Shown: positions 43,596 to 51,953 of the stretch, in pieces
How positions within the stretch are numbered: the stretch's first letter is position 1
Layout: each line of letters opens with the position of its first letter
Origin: Bacteroidota bacterium
GTDB taxonomy: Bacteria > Bacteroidota > Bacteroidia > UBA7662 > CANHCV01
DNA length: 64,000 nucleotides
Reading direction: 5' to 3'
Assembly: GCA_947501265.1 (NCBI GenBank)
Contig: CANMVY010000001.1
Location: forward strand, 310,001-374,000
Notes under the pieces: model-generated
What the model was told of the DNA's origin: nothing
Seen by the model: the letters and a program-made list of their open reading frames with translations, nothing else
Database searches by the model: none
Translations under genes and position numbers: made by a program

Positions 43596-45716
43596 ATGTC
43601 GATTATTACCAAGATTCGAAATCGTGCAGGGATCCTAGTCGGAATCATTGCCCTTGCGATCATTTCATTTTTGTTCATGGATGTCTTTGCCGGTTCCAAC
43701 GGATTGTTTGGAAATCGTAGAGGAAACACCGTTGGAGAAGTTAATGGAGAAGCCATTTCCATTGATTACTTCAGTTCACGTTTGAGCGAAAGCGAAGAAA
43801 ATTACAAAGCCAATACTCGCCAAAATGAATTGGATGAGATGGCACGTGGACAGGTTAACGACCAAACCTGGAACGACATTATTAAGGAAAAACTTTTCCA
43901 AGAGCAATACGATCTTTTGGGCATTTCTCTCGGACAAAAAGAAAAATGGGATTTAATTCAAGGTAAAAATGTGCATCCCATGATTGCACAAAACTTCACC
44001 GACCCTAAAACTGGTAAACTTCAGGTGGTAGATTTCTTGAAAAACTTAGATAAGCAAACTCCTGAAGTAAAAAATCAGTGGTCATCTTTCGAGAAATACA
44101 TTTACAAGAGTGCTGAAGAAGAAATGTACAACGACTTGGTTTCTCGTGGACTTTACGCTACCACCGTTCATGTGAAAAGAAACATGGCTGAAACCAATCG
44201 TCGAGCCAACACCCGCATGGTGTTTTTGGACTTCAACAGCATCAACGACTCTTCGGTAAAAGTTACCGATGCCGATTATGAGAAATATTACAACGAACAC
44301 AAAAACGAATTTGAAGTAAAAGAGCCTGCTCGTAAAATCAAGTACGTTGTGTTTGGTGTTGCCCCATCTGTTGAAGACGAACAAGCCACTGTAGCGGCCA
44401 TTCAAGATGCAGCAGCAGGTTTTGCGTCTTCGGATGACGATTCTTTGTACATCCTTACCAAAGGAAGCGAAGAGCCATTTTTCAACATCTTCACCCCGTT
44501 GGACAAAGTGAATCCAATGATCAAGGATACCGTAACCAAAGTTGCTTTGAAAACGGTTATTGGGCCTTATAAAGATGGAAACATTTGGAAAGTATCCAAA
44601 GTTCTTGCACGTAGCTCTCGCCCCGATTCAGTAGGTGCACGTCACATTTTGATTCCTTTCGCAGGCGCACAAAATGCTGATCCTTCCATCAAGCGTGACC
44701 GCGATCAAGCAAAAGCACTGGCTGATTCTGTTCTCGGAGTAGTTAAGGGCGATACCACAAAATTTGCTGCAATGGCAGCTCAATTCAGCGCCGATGGTTC
44801 GAAAGATCGCGGTGGAGATTTGGGTAAATTCACCGAAGGAACCATGGTTCCAACCTTCAACGACTATTGCTTCAGCAATTCCAAAGGATCAGTTGGTTTG
44901 GTTGAGTCTCCATTCGGATGGCACATCATTCAAGTTACCAGTGTTGGAAACATGGTACCATCCGTTAAGGTTGGAACCATTGCTCTTACCGTGGTTGCTT
45001 CCGACAAAACTCGTGACGAAGCTTACACCAAAGCAGACCAATTCCAATCCAAGAATAAATCTTTGGAAGCGTTTGAAAAAGCCATCGAAAAAGATGGACT
45101 TGCTCCACGCGAAATGGAATTGCGCATCAACGATCGCACCATTTCTGGCTTCCCCGACACCCGCAAAGGTGTACGCGATGCGTTTGAAGCCGAAAAAGGA
45201 GAAGTTCTTCCTGTTATTGAATCCAAAGACAACTACCTTGTTGCTGCAGTTATTACTGTAAAAGAAAAAGGAACTCCTGCTTTGGAAGACATCAAGAAAG
45301 AATTGGAACCTTTCGTTATCCGCATGAAAAAAGGAGAAATCCTTTCTGAAAAAATGAACAAAGCCTTAGCTTCCAACAAACACAACATCGATGGCTTGGC
45401 CATGGCCTTAGCAACAGATGTGAAGCAGGTGAACGACATTGTTTTCGTAAATGCATTTTTGCCTACCATTGGTGCTCGTGAGCTAACCTTGGTTGGGAAA
45501 ATTTTCGGTAGCAAAGCCAACACTTTCCTCGGCCCTGTTATTGGCGAAAGCGGTGTTTACTACACCAAAGTTGAAAGCTTTATCGATGGCCCAGAGCAAG
45601 ATCTTAAAATGGCGCGTGAGTCGTTGAACGGAGTTTTACAAGGTCAAGCGAAGAATCGAGTGCTTGAAACTTTGAAAGAAGGAAAAGTAGAAGACAACCG
45701 CTACAAATTCTATTGA
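43596..45716 (+). CDS. PpiD/SurA-type peptidyl-prolyl isomerase (membrane foldase)
   Basis: The 706-residue product has one N-terminal membrane anchor (about 12-32), then a SurA_N-type helical chaperone region (about 45-260, GEVNGEAISIDYFSSRL). A parvulin/PPIC domain runs from about 345 to 450, with VGARHILIPFAGAQ, AAQFSADGSKDRGGDLGKFTEG and SPFGWHIIQVTS. The remaining C-terminal part (about 460-700) is helical and also SurA-like. PpiD proteins guide proteins leaving the Sec translocon, here probably barrel and T9SS clients. It is followed by a terminator at 45736. Confidence 0.88.
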   Translation: MSIITKIRNRAGILVGIIALAIISFLFMDVFAGSNGLFGNRRGNTVGEVNGEAISIDYFSSRLSESEENYKANTRQNELDEMARGQVNDQTWNDIIKEKLFQEQYDLLGISLGQKEKWDLIQGKNVHPMIAQNFTDPKTGKLQVVDFLKNLDKQTPEVKNQWSSFEKYIYKSAEEEMYNDLVSRGLYATTVHVKRNMAETNRRANTRMVFLDFNSINDSSVKVTDADYEKYYNEHKNEFEVKEPARKIKYVVFGVAPSVEDEQATVAAIQDAAAGFASSDDDSLYILTKGSEEPFFNIFTPLDKVNPMIKDTVTKVALKTVIGPYKDGNIWKVSKVLARSSRPDSVGARHILIPFAGAQNADPSIKRDRDQAKALADSVLGVVKGDTTKFAAMAAQFSADGSKDRGGDLGKFTEGTMVPTFNDYCFSNSKGSVGLVESPFGWHIIQVTSVGNMVPSVKVGTIALTVVASDKTRDEAYTKADQFQSKNKSLEAFEKAIEKDGLAPREMELRINDRTISGFPDTRKGVRDAFEAEKGEVLPVIESKDNYLVAAVITVKEKGTPALEDIKKELEPFVIRMKKGEILSEKMNKALASNKHNIDGLAMALATDVKQVNDIVFVNAFLPTIGARELTLVGKIFGSKANTFLGPVIGESGVYYTKVESFIDGPEQDLKMARESLNGVLQGQAKNRVLETLKEGKVEDNRYKFY

Positions 45717-45735
45717 TCGAATAAAGGATACAATC

Positions 45736-45762
45736 AAGAGCCGGTTTCAGCCGGCTCTTTTT
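45736..45762 (+). terminator. Rho-independent terminator fused to the next promoter
   Basis: A 9-bp stem (AAGAGCCGG / CCGGCTCTT, TTTCAG loop) followed by five T. The last T (45762) is also the first base of the next gene's TATTTTTG box. Confidence 0.8.
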
Positions 45763-45769
45763 ATTTTTG
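45762..45769 (+). promoter_or_regulatory. -7 element (TATTTTTG) four bases before the DUF3109 start
   Basis: An exact TAnnTTTG match followed by GCTT and the ATG at 45774. It starts in the T tract of the ppiD terminator. Confidence 0.6.
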
Positions 45770-45773
45770 GCTT

Positions 45774-46334
45774 ATGATACTTGTTGATGACGTTTTAGTT
45801 TCTGACGATGTAATTGAAAAAGCATTTGTATGCGATTTGAATAAATGCAAAGGCGCTTGCTGCGAAGAAGGCGATTACGGGGCACCATTAGAAGCAGAAG
45901 AAGTTGATTTCTACCAAAATCATCTTGAACAAATTAAACCCTACATGTCAGAAGCTGGTTTGGCAGTATTGGAAAAGGATGGATTCTGGGAAGAGGATAT
46001 TGACCTGGAACCGGTAACCACCACGGTCAACGGGAAAGATTGCGTTTTCGTGAAAAGAGATGAAGATGGAACGTTAAAGTGTGCCATTGAACATGCCTAC
46101 AAAGACGGAGCTATTGCCTACAACAAACCCATTTCATGCCATTTGTACCCCATTCGAATTACCAAAACCAAAATGGGTGATGCCTTGAATTATCATCGTT
46201 GGGACATTTGTTCTGCAGCTTGTACTTTGGGAGAATCGCTTCAAGTACCCGTTTATCAATTCCTCAAAGATCCCTTGATCCGCAAATACGGAACAGAATG
46301 GTACGAAGCGCTCGATCAAGGTGTTCGTGAATAA
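45774..46334 (+). CDS. DUF3109 family cysteine-rich protein
   Basis: This 186-residue soluble protein belongs to DUF3109. Its cysteines form a characteristic set: CDLNKCKGACCEEG (about 20-33), CVF near 86, CAIEHAY near 97, ISCHLYPIRIT near 117 and DICSAACTLGE near 140. Eight conserved Cys imply a zinc- or iron-sulfur-type metal centre, like the YkgJ-type CxxCxxCC proteins. No biochemical role is established. It has its own promoter, and the next gene encodes another Cys-rich protein. Confidence 0.85.
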   Translation: MILVDDVLVSDDVIEKAFVCDLNKCKGACCEEGDYGAPLEAEEVDFYQNHLEQIKPYMSEAGLAVLEKDGFWEEDIDLEPVTTTVNGKDCVFVKRDEDGTLKCAIEHAYKDGAIAYNKPISCHLYPIRITKTKMGDALNYHRWDICSAACTLGESLQVPVYQFLKDPLIRKYGTEWYEALDQGVRE

Positions 46335-46394
46335 TTTTTTTACTTGCAACCTTAAAAGAGATTGTTTAGTTTTACGATTACAAAACAAAAAATT

Positions 46395-46586
46395 ATGAAA
46401 AAGGTATTCGCTATTGCTGCTCTTGCGATGTTTTTCGCTGCTGGCACAACTACTGCTTCAACATTGGTTGATAAAGTAAAAACTGAAAAGAAAGACGCTA
46501 AGAAAAAATCTTGCTGCAAAGAAACTGAAAAAGCTTCTTGCAATAAGGCAAAAGAAGGCGAAAAATCTTGCTGCAAAAAGAAATAA
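46395..46586 (+). CDS. Small exported Cys/Lys-rich protein
   Basis: The 63-residue product has a signal peptide (about 1-21, ending TTTAS). A short mature part made mostly of Lys, Glu and Cys follows, with two CC pairs (SCCKE and SCCKK) and one single Cys. No family is recognised; five cysteines in 40 residues suggest metal binding or disulfide-linked assembly. The frame extends to 46362, but ATG 46395 fits the signal peptide. A TAGTTTTA box (46367-46374) lies 20 bases upstream, and a strong terminator follows. Confidence 0.65.
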   Translation: MKKVFAIAALAMFFAAGTTTASTLVDKVKTEKKDAKKKSCCKETEKASCNKAKEGEKSCCKKK

Positions 46587-46606
46587 TCTTCTTAAAAGAT
46601 TGATGA

Positions 46607-46632
46607 GCCATCCGGTACCGGATGGCTTTTTT
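46607..46632 (+). terminator. Rho-independent terminator of the Cys-rich gene
   Basis: A perfect 8-bp stem (GCCATCCG / CGGATGGC) with a GTAC loop followed by six T. The ATG at 46622 lies inside the stem and is not a start codon. Confidence 0.85.
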
Positions 46633-46636
46633 ATTG

Positions 46637-47326
46637 ATGAAAATCGTTGGCTTCCTTTTTCTATTGATCTGTTTTCCCCTCTTTTTAGGGGCTCAACAGG
46701 TTCATGCCTCTAAAAAAAAATACCCAGCTCGCGGATTTGATGTTTCGGCCCATTCTGGAAGCATTCAATGGGAAAAAGCCAGCAAAGGATTTCACTTCGC
46801 TTTCGTTAAAGCAACTGAAGGAAGTTGGTACATCGACCCCAAATTCAATCGAAATTGGGAGAAAGGTAAAAAAACTAAACTCCGAATGGGTGCCTACCAT
46901 TTTTTTAAATTCCATATTTCCGGAGTAAAACAAGCCGAAAATTTTATCGAAAATGTTCGGCTAACGAACAAAGATTTTCCTCCAGTGGTGGATGTTGAAG
47001 AATGGGGAAATTACTACGCGAAAACCCTCCCCACCAAATCCATCAAAAGGGAACTCAAAGCCATGATTGTTCGACTAAAAAAACATTACGGCAGAAATCC
47101 CATCATTTATTCCAACATCAGTACCTACAATCGAATCATCAAAGGAGATTTTAAAGAGAATCCGATTTGGATTGTTGCATTTACTTCCCAACCTCGTTTA
47201 TCCGATGGACGAAAATGGGTTATTTGGCAACATAGCCACATAGCACGAATTCCTGGGATTCCACATTTAGCCGATTTGAATGTTTTCAATGGTTCTGTGG
47301 CTCAAATGAAGGCCTTTGGAAGGTAG
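46637..47326 (+). CDS. GH25-family lysozyme (muramidase)
   Basis: The 229-residue protein has a signal peptide (about 1-19, ending FLGAQ) and a GH25 catalytic domain. Key segments are RGFDVSAHSGSIQWEKA, FAFVKATEGSWYIDPKF, GAYHFFKFHISG, the catalytic VVDVEEWG (about 121-128), PIIYSNISTYN, IWIVAFTSQ and WVIWQHSH. GH25 enzymes cleave the MurNAc-GlcNAc bond, so it could remodel the own wall or attack other bacteria. I use the ATG at 46637, because the frame from 46622 starts inside a terminator stem. No T9SS tail is present. Confidence 0.88.
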   Translation: MKIVGFLFLLICFPLFLGAQQVHASKKKYPARGFDVSAHSGSIQWEKASKGFHFAFVKATEGSWYIDPKFNRNWEKGKKTKLRMGAYHFFKFHISGVKQAENFIENVRLTNKDFPPVVDVEEWGNYYAKTLPTKSIKRELKAMIVRLKKHYGRNPIIYSNISTYNRIIKGDFKENPIWIVAFTSQPRLSDGRKWVIWQHSHIARIPGIPHLADLNVFNGSVAQMKAFGR

Positions 47327-47328
47327 AT

Positions 47329-47832
47329 TTATTCATCCTTATGCTTAGGAATGAATTTCAAAGCCCCTGAATTGAGGCAAAAACGCAAACCCGTTGGAGG
47401 CGGTCCATCGTTGAAAACGTGCCCCAAATGTCCATCGCAACGAGCACAACGAATTTCAGTTCTAGGGTATCCCAATTCGAAATCGTTCAAATAACGAATT
47501 CGGGTTGAATCGATGGCTTGGAAGAAACTGGGCCACCCGCATCCGGCGTCGAACTTGGTGTTGCTGTAAAACAAAGGCAACCCGCAACCCAAACATTGAT
47601 AAACCCCTTTGTCCCACAACTGATCGTAAGTTCCCGTGTGGGGTCGCTCGGTGGCCCGTTGGCGCAATATGGCATAGGCTTCTGGCGACAACGTTTTGCG
47701 CCAATACGCATCAGAAGAATCCATCTTTCCAACCGAAGAAGGAACTTTTGAACTTTTATCAGTACTCTTTTGCGGTTGGGCATCGCAAGCAACAAGCCAA
47801 AAAAAGGATAGGCAAAAAATAATCGTTTTCAT
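47329..47832 (-). CDS. msrB: Peptide-methionine (R)-S-oxide reductase, lipoprotein
   Basis: The product repairs oxidised methionine (R form) in proteins. From ATG 47832 it is 167 residues with a signal and lipobox (WLVAC, Cys16), so it acts in the periplasm or on the outer membrane. The MsrB domain has the structural zinc CxxC pairs CLGCG and CARCDGH, FDAGCGWPSFF and the catalytic Cys152 in RFCLNSGALKF. The frame is open to 47991, but only 47832 gives a lipoprotein signal. A weak TTTCTTTG box (47862-47855) lies about 22 bases upstream. It ends two bases before the GH25 stop, facing it. Confidence 0.9.
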   Translation of the reverse strand: MKTIIFCLSFFWLVACDAQPQKSTDKSSKVPSSVGKMDSSDAYWRKTLSPEAYAILRQRATERPHTGTYDQLWDKGVYQCLGCGLPLFYSNTKFDAGCGWPSFFQAIDSTRIRYLNDFELGYPRTEIRCARCDGHLGHVFNDGPPPTGLRFCLNSGALKFIPKHKDE

Positions 47833-47914
47833 GTTAAATGGGGTTAAGGAACTGCAAAGAAACGCACCAAGAAAACAAAGGTTCGTTTGTACATTTACAC
47901 CAACGGAAAATCCC

Positions 47915-49948
47915 ATGAAACCGAAGTATTTGTTGCTGTTTTTTTTATTGATTTTCACCACCATTGCTTTCTCACAATCGGTGAAACTCAATGCATCTTC
48001 CTTCGATTTTGGAAAAATTCAACAATGGGAAAACCAACCCGCTCAATTTCTATTTAAAAACACCGGAAAAAATTCGTTCTTCTTCCTTCCTACTTTTGCC
48101 CAAGAAGACCTGTTGATGCGGTTCGAGCAAGAAGAAATTGCTCCCGGTGAAACAGGAACCTTGCTCGTTTATTACTACACCCAAAAACCCGGGAAATTCA
48201 AACGCGATTTTCAAATTTATTTATCAACCCAATCCAAACCGTTTTCGCTTACCATTCAAGGAGAAATTGAAAATTTAGGACAGAATGCCCTCATGCAATG
48301 CCCCGAATTTTCCCAACCTCCCATGGAAAATCTTACCCCAAAAACCATCACTTTTTCATTCTACGACAGTTTAACTAAAAATCCGGTAGCCCAAGTTTCA
48401 GGAGAAATTAACCATGGTCCCAAAGGAAAAACTCCCTTTCAAACCAATCAGGGAAAATTTCGGAAGGACTTGAGTTTGGGCGCCCATGGACTATCTGTTC
48501 AAGCCAATGGCTACCACCCACGAAATGGGCGCATTTGGGTTACCAAAACAGGCAAAACCGAATATGCTATCGCTTTGCTCCCAACCTCTCAAAAAAATTC
48601 CGATACCACCGAAACGGTTCTTAATACCGAATGGACTTCCACCACAACCAATTCCATTCAGGTAGAAACGCCCAAAGCAACACCCCAAAGCATTCAACCT
48701 CAACTTCAACAGGGAAAACGTCCGGTGAAATTTCAAGCCATTGTGGTAGATGCCAAGACGAAGCTCCCTCTGAAAGACGCCAAGATTGTTCTTCAGAATG
48801 AAAAAAATAGGTACGCCTTTTTACGTACCCCTCAAAATGGAACCGTTTCTCAAACCGTTTATGCGGGCAATTACCGCATGCAGGTTGAAAGAGATGGGTA
48901 TTCGGGCTACGAAATTCCACAAGAAGTCTCGGAAAAAGCCGAACTCATCACCATTCAATTGATGAAAGATGAGCCCATCAATACCTTACCCCTAACTCCT
49001 GAAACGGCAACTCCCCTTTCCTCCTCAACCATCAAACCCCTTTCCGTAAAAATAAAAGTGGTTGAAACCCTCAGCCGTTGGCCCATTGAAATGGCCAAAA
49101 TTACCGTGGAAGGAGAAGGATATGCGCTTAAAATTTTGGAAACCAACAAAAAAGGAAGCAGTGTTACAGAAATGCTTCCGGAAACGTACCAATGGAAAGT
49201 CGAAAAAGAAGGTTACGAATCTTCCTACAAAACCAAAACCATTGGTCCTGGAAACGATACGGTGCTTTTCGAGTTAACGAAAATATTACCCGAAAGCACC
49301 CCGATAACAACAACTCAACCCAAACCCGTCCAAAAACAACTTCCACTTGTTTCAAAAAAGGACACAGGTGTGCTATCAACCGAGAAATTTGTTCCCAACA
49401 ACATTGTTTTCTTGCTTGATGTTTCGGCCTCCATGGGTTCCAACCACAAGCTTCCGGTGATGAAAAAAGCCATGCATCGGTTGTTCGATGTGCTGCGCGA
49501 CGTGGATAACATTTCGGTGATCGTTTATTCAACTTCCGTTGGGGTTTTGGTTCCACCTACGCCTGCCAATTTAAAAGATTCCATCTTGAAGCACATCGAT
49601 TCGTTGGGATGCAGCGGCCGAACCTACGGACAACAAGCGTTGGAAACGGCCTATCGCTACGCCGAGTCGAAATACATCCAAGGTGGAAACAACCAAATCA
49701 TCCTCGCAACCGACGGTATTTTCAACAACCCGGATCTTTCCGAAGAACAAATCTACCAAATGGTTGCTCAGAAAGCCGAAAGTGGGATTCCTCTCTCGGT
49801 CGTTGCGTTTGGGACCGATGCCGAAGCCGTTGAATTTCTTCGTAAACTTGCGAAAAAAGGAGGCGGTAATTTCTGGAACATCAAAAGCAACGAAGCCTCG
49901 GTAGATTACCTCATCAAGGAGGTGAAAAAGAACTCAAAAAAGAAGTAA
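47915..49948 (+). CDS. Exported VWA-domain protein with carboxypeptidase-regulatory-like repeats
   Basis: The 677-residue protein has a signal peptide (about 1-21, ending FSQS). A DUF1573/Hydin-like beta domain (about 24-130, SFDFGKIQQWENQPAQFLF) follows. Then come three carboxypeptidase-regulatory-like units (about 145-225, 275-355, 375-450), each ending in a GY motif (QANGYHP, ERDGYSG, EKEGYES). The C-terminal von Willebrand A domain (about 495-670) has the MIDAS motif DVSASMG, SGRTYG and ATDGIF. The MIDAS ligands are intact. It probably binds proteins in the periplasm or at the surface. I use ATG 47915; the frame is open from 47696 but there overlaps msrB. Confidence 0.82.
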   Translation: MKPKYLLLFFLLIFTTIAFSQSVKLNASSFDFGKIQQWENQPAQFLFKNTGKNSFFFLPTFAQEDLLMRFEQEEIAPGETGTLLVYYYTQKPGKFKRDFQIYLSTQSKPFSLTIQGEIENLGQNALMQCPEFSQPPMENLTPKTITFSFYDSLTKNPVAQVSGEINHGPKGKTPFQTNQGKFRKDLSLGAHGLSVQANGYHPRNGRIWVTKTGKTEYAIALLPTSQKNSDTTETVLNTEWTSTTTNSIQVETPKATPQSIQPQLQQGKRPVKFQAIVVDAKTKLPLKDAKIVLQNEKNRYAFLRTPQNGTVSQTVYAGNYRMQVERDGYSGYEIPQEVSEKAELITIQLMKDEPINTLPLTPETATPLSSSTIKPLSVKIKVVETLSRWPIEMAKITVEGEGYALKILETNKKGSSVTEMLPETYQWKVEKEGYESSYKTKTIGPGNDTVLFELTKILPESTPITTTQPKPVQKQLPLVSKKDTGVLSTEKFVPNNIVFLLDVSASMGSNHKLPVMKKAMHRLFDVLRDVDNISVIVYSTSVGVLVPPTPANLKDSILKHIDSLGCSGRTYGQQALETAYRYAESKYIQGGNNQIILATDGIFNNPDLSEEQIYQMVAQKAESGIPLSVVAFGTDAEAVEFLRKLAKKGGGNFWNIKSNEASVDYLIKEVKKNSKKK

Positions 49949-49954
49949 TGGTTG

Positions 49955-49962
49955 TACCTTTG
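49955..49962 (+). promoter_or_regulatory. -7 element (TACCTTTG) four bases before the 129-aa gene
   Basis: A perfect TAnnTTTG match followed by CACC and the ATG at 49967. The upstream ATG at 49952 would be before the predicted transcription start. Confidence 0.65.
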
Positions 49963-49966
49963 CACC

Positions 49967-50356
49967 ATGAATCCGTCTGATTTTCAAGCCCCCAAGAAAA
50001 TAGAAGACAACCCCGTTCTGGTGAGTCTAAAAAAAGATCTCGATTATTACAACGATTACCTCATCGGTTTTTCAAGAGAAGTGCTCGATGCGGGCATTTC
50101 AAAATACCCCATTTTCGTCGCTTACCAGTTTGGAGGCATCAAACTCGGAAGTCAGGTTTTGGATCACAAAACCTTGTACACCCAATGGTCCATCAACATT
50201 TCTGCTTTAGAAGAATTCGTAAAAAAAGGAATTGTTGCCCGTTCCAAATTGGATGAATTTAAGGGGCAATTTAAGGACCCAGAAACGCATATTTGCGTGT
50301 TTGTAGTGGTGAACAACGATGCCGGATTTGTTTATTATCCCTACAAAAATCTTTAA
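49967..50356 (+). CDS. Conserved 129-residue protein of unknown function
   Basis: No named domain is recognised. The sequence has a helical start (NPVLVSLKKDLDYYNDYLIGFSREVLDAG), then YPIFVAYQFGGIKLGSQVLD, an STLYTQWSINISALEEFV-like helix and the hydrophobic strands THICVFVVVNNDAGFVYYPY. It looks like a compact alpha/beta soluble domain. I use ATG 49967, because a TACCTTTG box four bases upstream makes a leaderless mRNA likely. The solute-binding gene starts two bases after its stop, so the two are probably cotranscribed. Confidence 0.65.
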   Translation: MNPSDFQAPKKIEDNPVLVSLKKDLDYYNDYLIGFSREVLDAGISKYPIFVAYQFGGIKLGSQVLDHKTLYTQWSINISALEEFVKKGIVARSKLDEFKGQFKDPETHICVFVVVNNDAGFVYYPYKNL

Positions 50357-50357
50357 G

Positions 50358-51215
50358 ATGAAAAGAACCCCTCTCCTTTTACTATCCCTATTATCCTTCT
50401 TTCCAGCCTGGACACAAACCAATGTTTCATGGGCCGAAGCCTTGAAAACGAAAACTGCACGGGTTGATGTGGCCTACCTTTCCAATCCACCGTTTTTCTA
50501 CCAAAATGAAGAGGGGAAATTGGCTGGTTTAGAGTACGATTTGTTGCAAGCTTTTGCTGAGTGGGCCAAAAAGGAAAAGGGAGTCACCATTGAATACCGT
50601 TACTTCGACCTTCCAAGTTTTGATTTGGTATTCAACCGAATTACTGGTGGGAAGAATGGAGCTATTGGAGCTGCAACGGTTTCCATCAATGAAAAAAGAA
50701 GCAAATTTGTGAATTTTTCTGCTCCCTATCTTCGCAATCGTTCCATGCTCATCACCTCAGGAGAAATTCCTTCCTTGGTTTATTCCACTGAAATCAAAGC
50801 CACTTTCGCTAACCTTCAAGCGGTAACCATTCAAGGTTCCTTACACGAAAAGGCCCTCGAAGCACTCAAAAAAGAAACCCTGAAAGATCTTCGAGTAACT
50901 TACCTCAACAATCCTGATGATATTCTCAAAGTGATTTCTTCGGATCCTACCTTCTTCGGTTATGTAGATGCTGTAACGTACTGGAATTACCTTCAGAAAA
51001 ACAAAGATGCTTTCTTGAAGATTCAACGTACAGGCGAAATGGGTGAAGAGTTTTTTGGATTTATCTTCCCCAAAAAGAGCGATTGGAATTTGGCATTTAG
51101 CGCATTTTTCGACAGTGGTTTTGGATTTACCGCCACCAAGAGTTACTTGAAAATTTTGGAATCGCATTTGGGACCAGAAATTATTGAAACCGTGCGCATC
51201 AAAGGCACTGAATAA
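50358..51215 (+). CDS. Periplasmic solute-binding protein (SBP_bac_3 type)
   Basis: The 285-residue protein has a signal peptide (about 1-20, ending AWTQ). A bacterial extracellular solute-binding domain of family 3 follows: VAYLSNPPFFYQNEEGKLAGLEYDLLQAF, the INEKRSKFVNFSAPYL signature and FGYVDAVTYWNYLQ. Such domains bind amino acids or small ligands for ABC import, or act as sensors or lytic-transglycosylase partners. No transporter gene is adjacent, so the mode of use is open. It follows the 129-aa gene by two bases and precedes pyrH, which has its own promoter. Confidence 0.8.
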   Translation: MKRTPLLLLSLLSFFPAWTQTNVSWAEALKTKTARVDVAYLSNPPFFYQNEEGKLAGLEYDLLQAFAEWAKKEKGVTIEYRYFDLPSFDLVFNRITGGKNGAIGAATVSINEKRSKFVNFSAPYLRNRSMLITSGEIPSLVYSTEIKATFANLQAVTIQGSLHEKALEALKKETLKDLRVTYLNNPDDILKVISSDPTFFGYVDAVTYWNYLQKNKDAFLKIQRTGEMGEEFFGFIFPKKSDWNLAFSAFFDSGFGFTATKSYLKILESHLGPEIIETVRIKGTE

Positions 51216-51227
51216 GCCGTAAAAACC

Positions 51228-51235
51228 TATCTTTG
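51228..51235 (+). promoter_or_regulatory. -7 element (TATCTTTG) of pyrH
   Basis: A perfect TAnnTTTG match seven bases before the pyrH ATG at 51243; a very short or absent leader is expected. Confidence 0.6.
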
Positions 51236-51242
51236 CACTGAA

Positions 51243-51947
51243 ATGAAATACAAACGCGTTCTCGTTAAACTCTCTGGCGAAGCCCTGATGGGCGACAAAC
51301 AATTCGGAATTGATTCCAATCGTATCGCCCAATATGCCGAAGATATCAAAGAAATTACCCAACTGGGTTGCGAAGTTGCCATCGTTATCGGCGGCGGAAA
51401 CATCTTCCGTGGGGTGCAAGCCGAAGCCGGTGGAATGGACCGCGCCCAAGGCGATTACATGGGCATGTTAGCCACCATGATCAATTCAATGGCGCTTCAA
51501 GCTGCGTTGGAAAAAGCCGGGGTTTACTCTCGTTTGCAATCGGCCATTAAAATGGAAGAAATTGCAGAACCGTTCATTCGCCGCCGTGCCATCCGCCACT
51601 TGGAAAAAGGCCGAGTAGTGATCTTCGGAGCCGGAACAGGTAACCCCTATTTCACCACCGATACCGCCGCTTCCCTTCGTGCCATCGAAATCCAAGCCGA
51701 GGTTATTTTAAAAGGAACCCGAGTGGATGGTATCTACACCGCCGATCCCGAGAAAGATCCTTCTGCTACCAAGTACGAAACCCTCAGCTTCACCGAAGCT
51801 TACGAAAAGAAATTGAACGTGATGGACATGACCGCCTTTACCCTGTGTCAGGAAAACCAACTCCCCATCATTGTTTTCGATATGAATAGCCCCAAAAATT
51901 TACTGAAAGTGGTTCAAGGGGAAAACATTGGAACCCTCGTAAAATAA
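51243..51947 (+). CDS. pyrH: UMP kinase
   Basis: This 234-residue amino-acid-kinase-fold enzyme phosphorylates UMP to [69 protein letters not shown] and [13 protein letters not shown] are diagnostic. The length is normal. It is followed six bases later by frr, the classical pyrH-frr pair that couples nucleotide supply and ribosome recycling genes. Confidence 0.96.
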   Translation: MKYKRVLVKLSGEALMGDKQFGIDSNRIAQYAEDIKEITQLGCEVAIVIGGGNIFRGVQAEAGGMDRAQGDYMGMLATMINSMALQAALEKAGVYSRLQSAIKMEEIAEPFIRRRAIRHLEKGRVVIFGAGTGNPYFTTDTAASLRAIEIQAEVILKGTRVDGIYTADPEKDPSATKYETLSFTEAYEKKLNVMDMTAFTLCQENQLPIIVFDMNSPKNLLKVVQGENIGTLVK

Positions 51948-51953
51948 TTCAAC

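Noticed and set aside
46622-46636. ATG before the GH25 gene
   Set aside because: It lies inside the stem of the Cys-rich gene's terminator; the signal peptide starts at 46637.
47833-47991. N-terminal extension of MsrB
   Set aside because: Only ATG 47832 gives a lipoprotein signal; the upstream part overlaps the VWA gene region and shows no domain.
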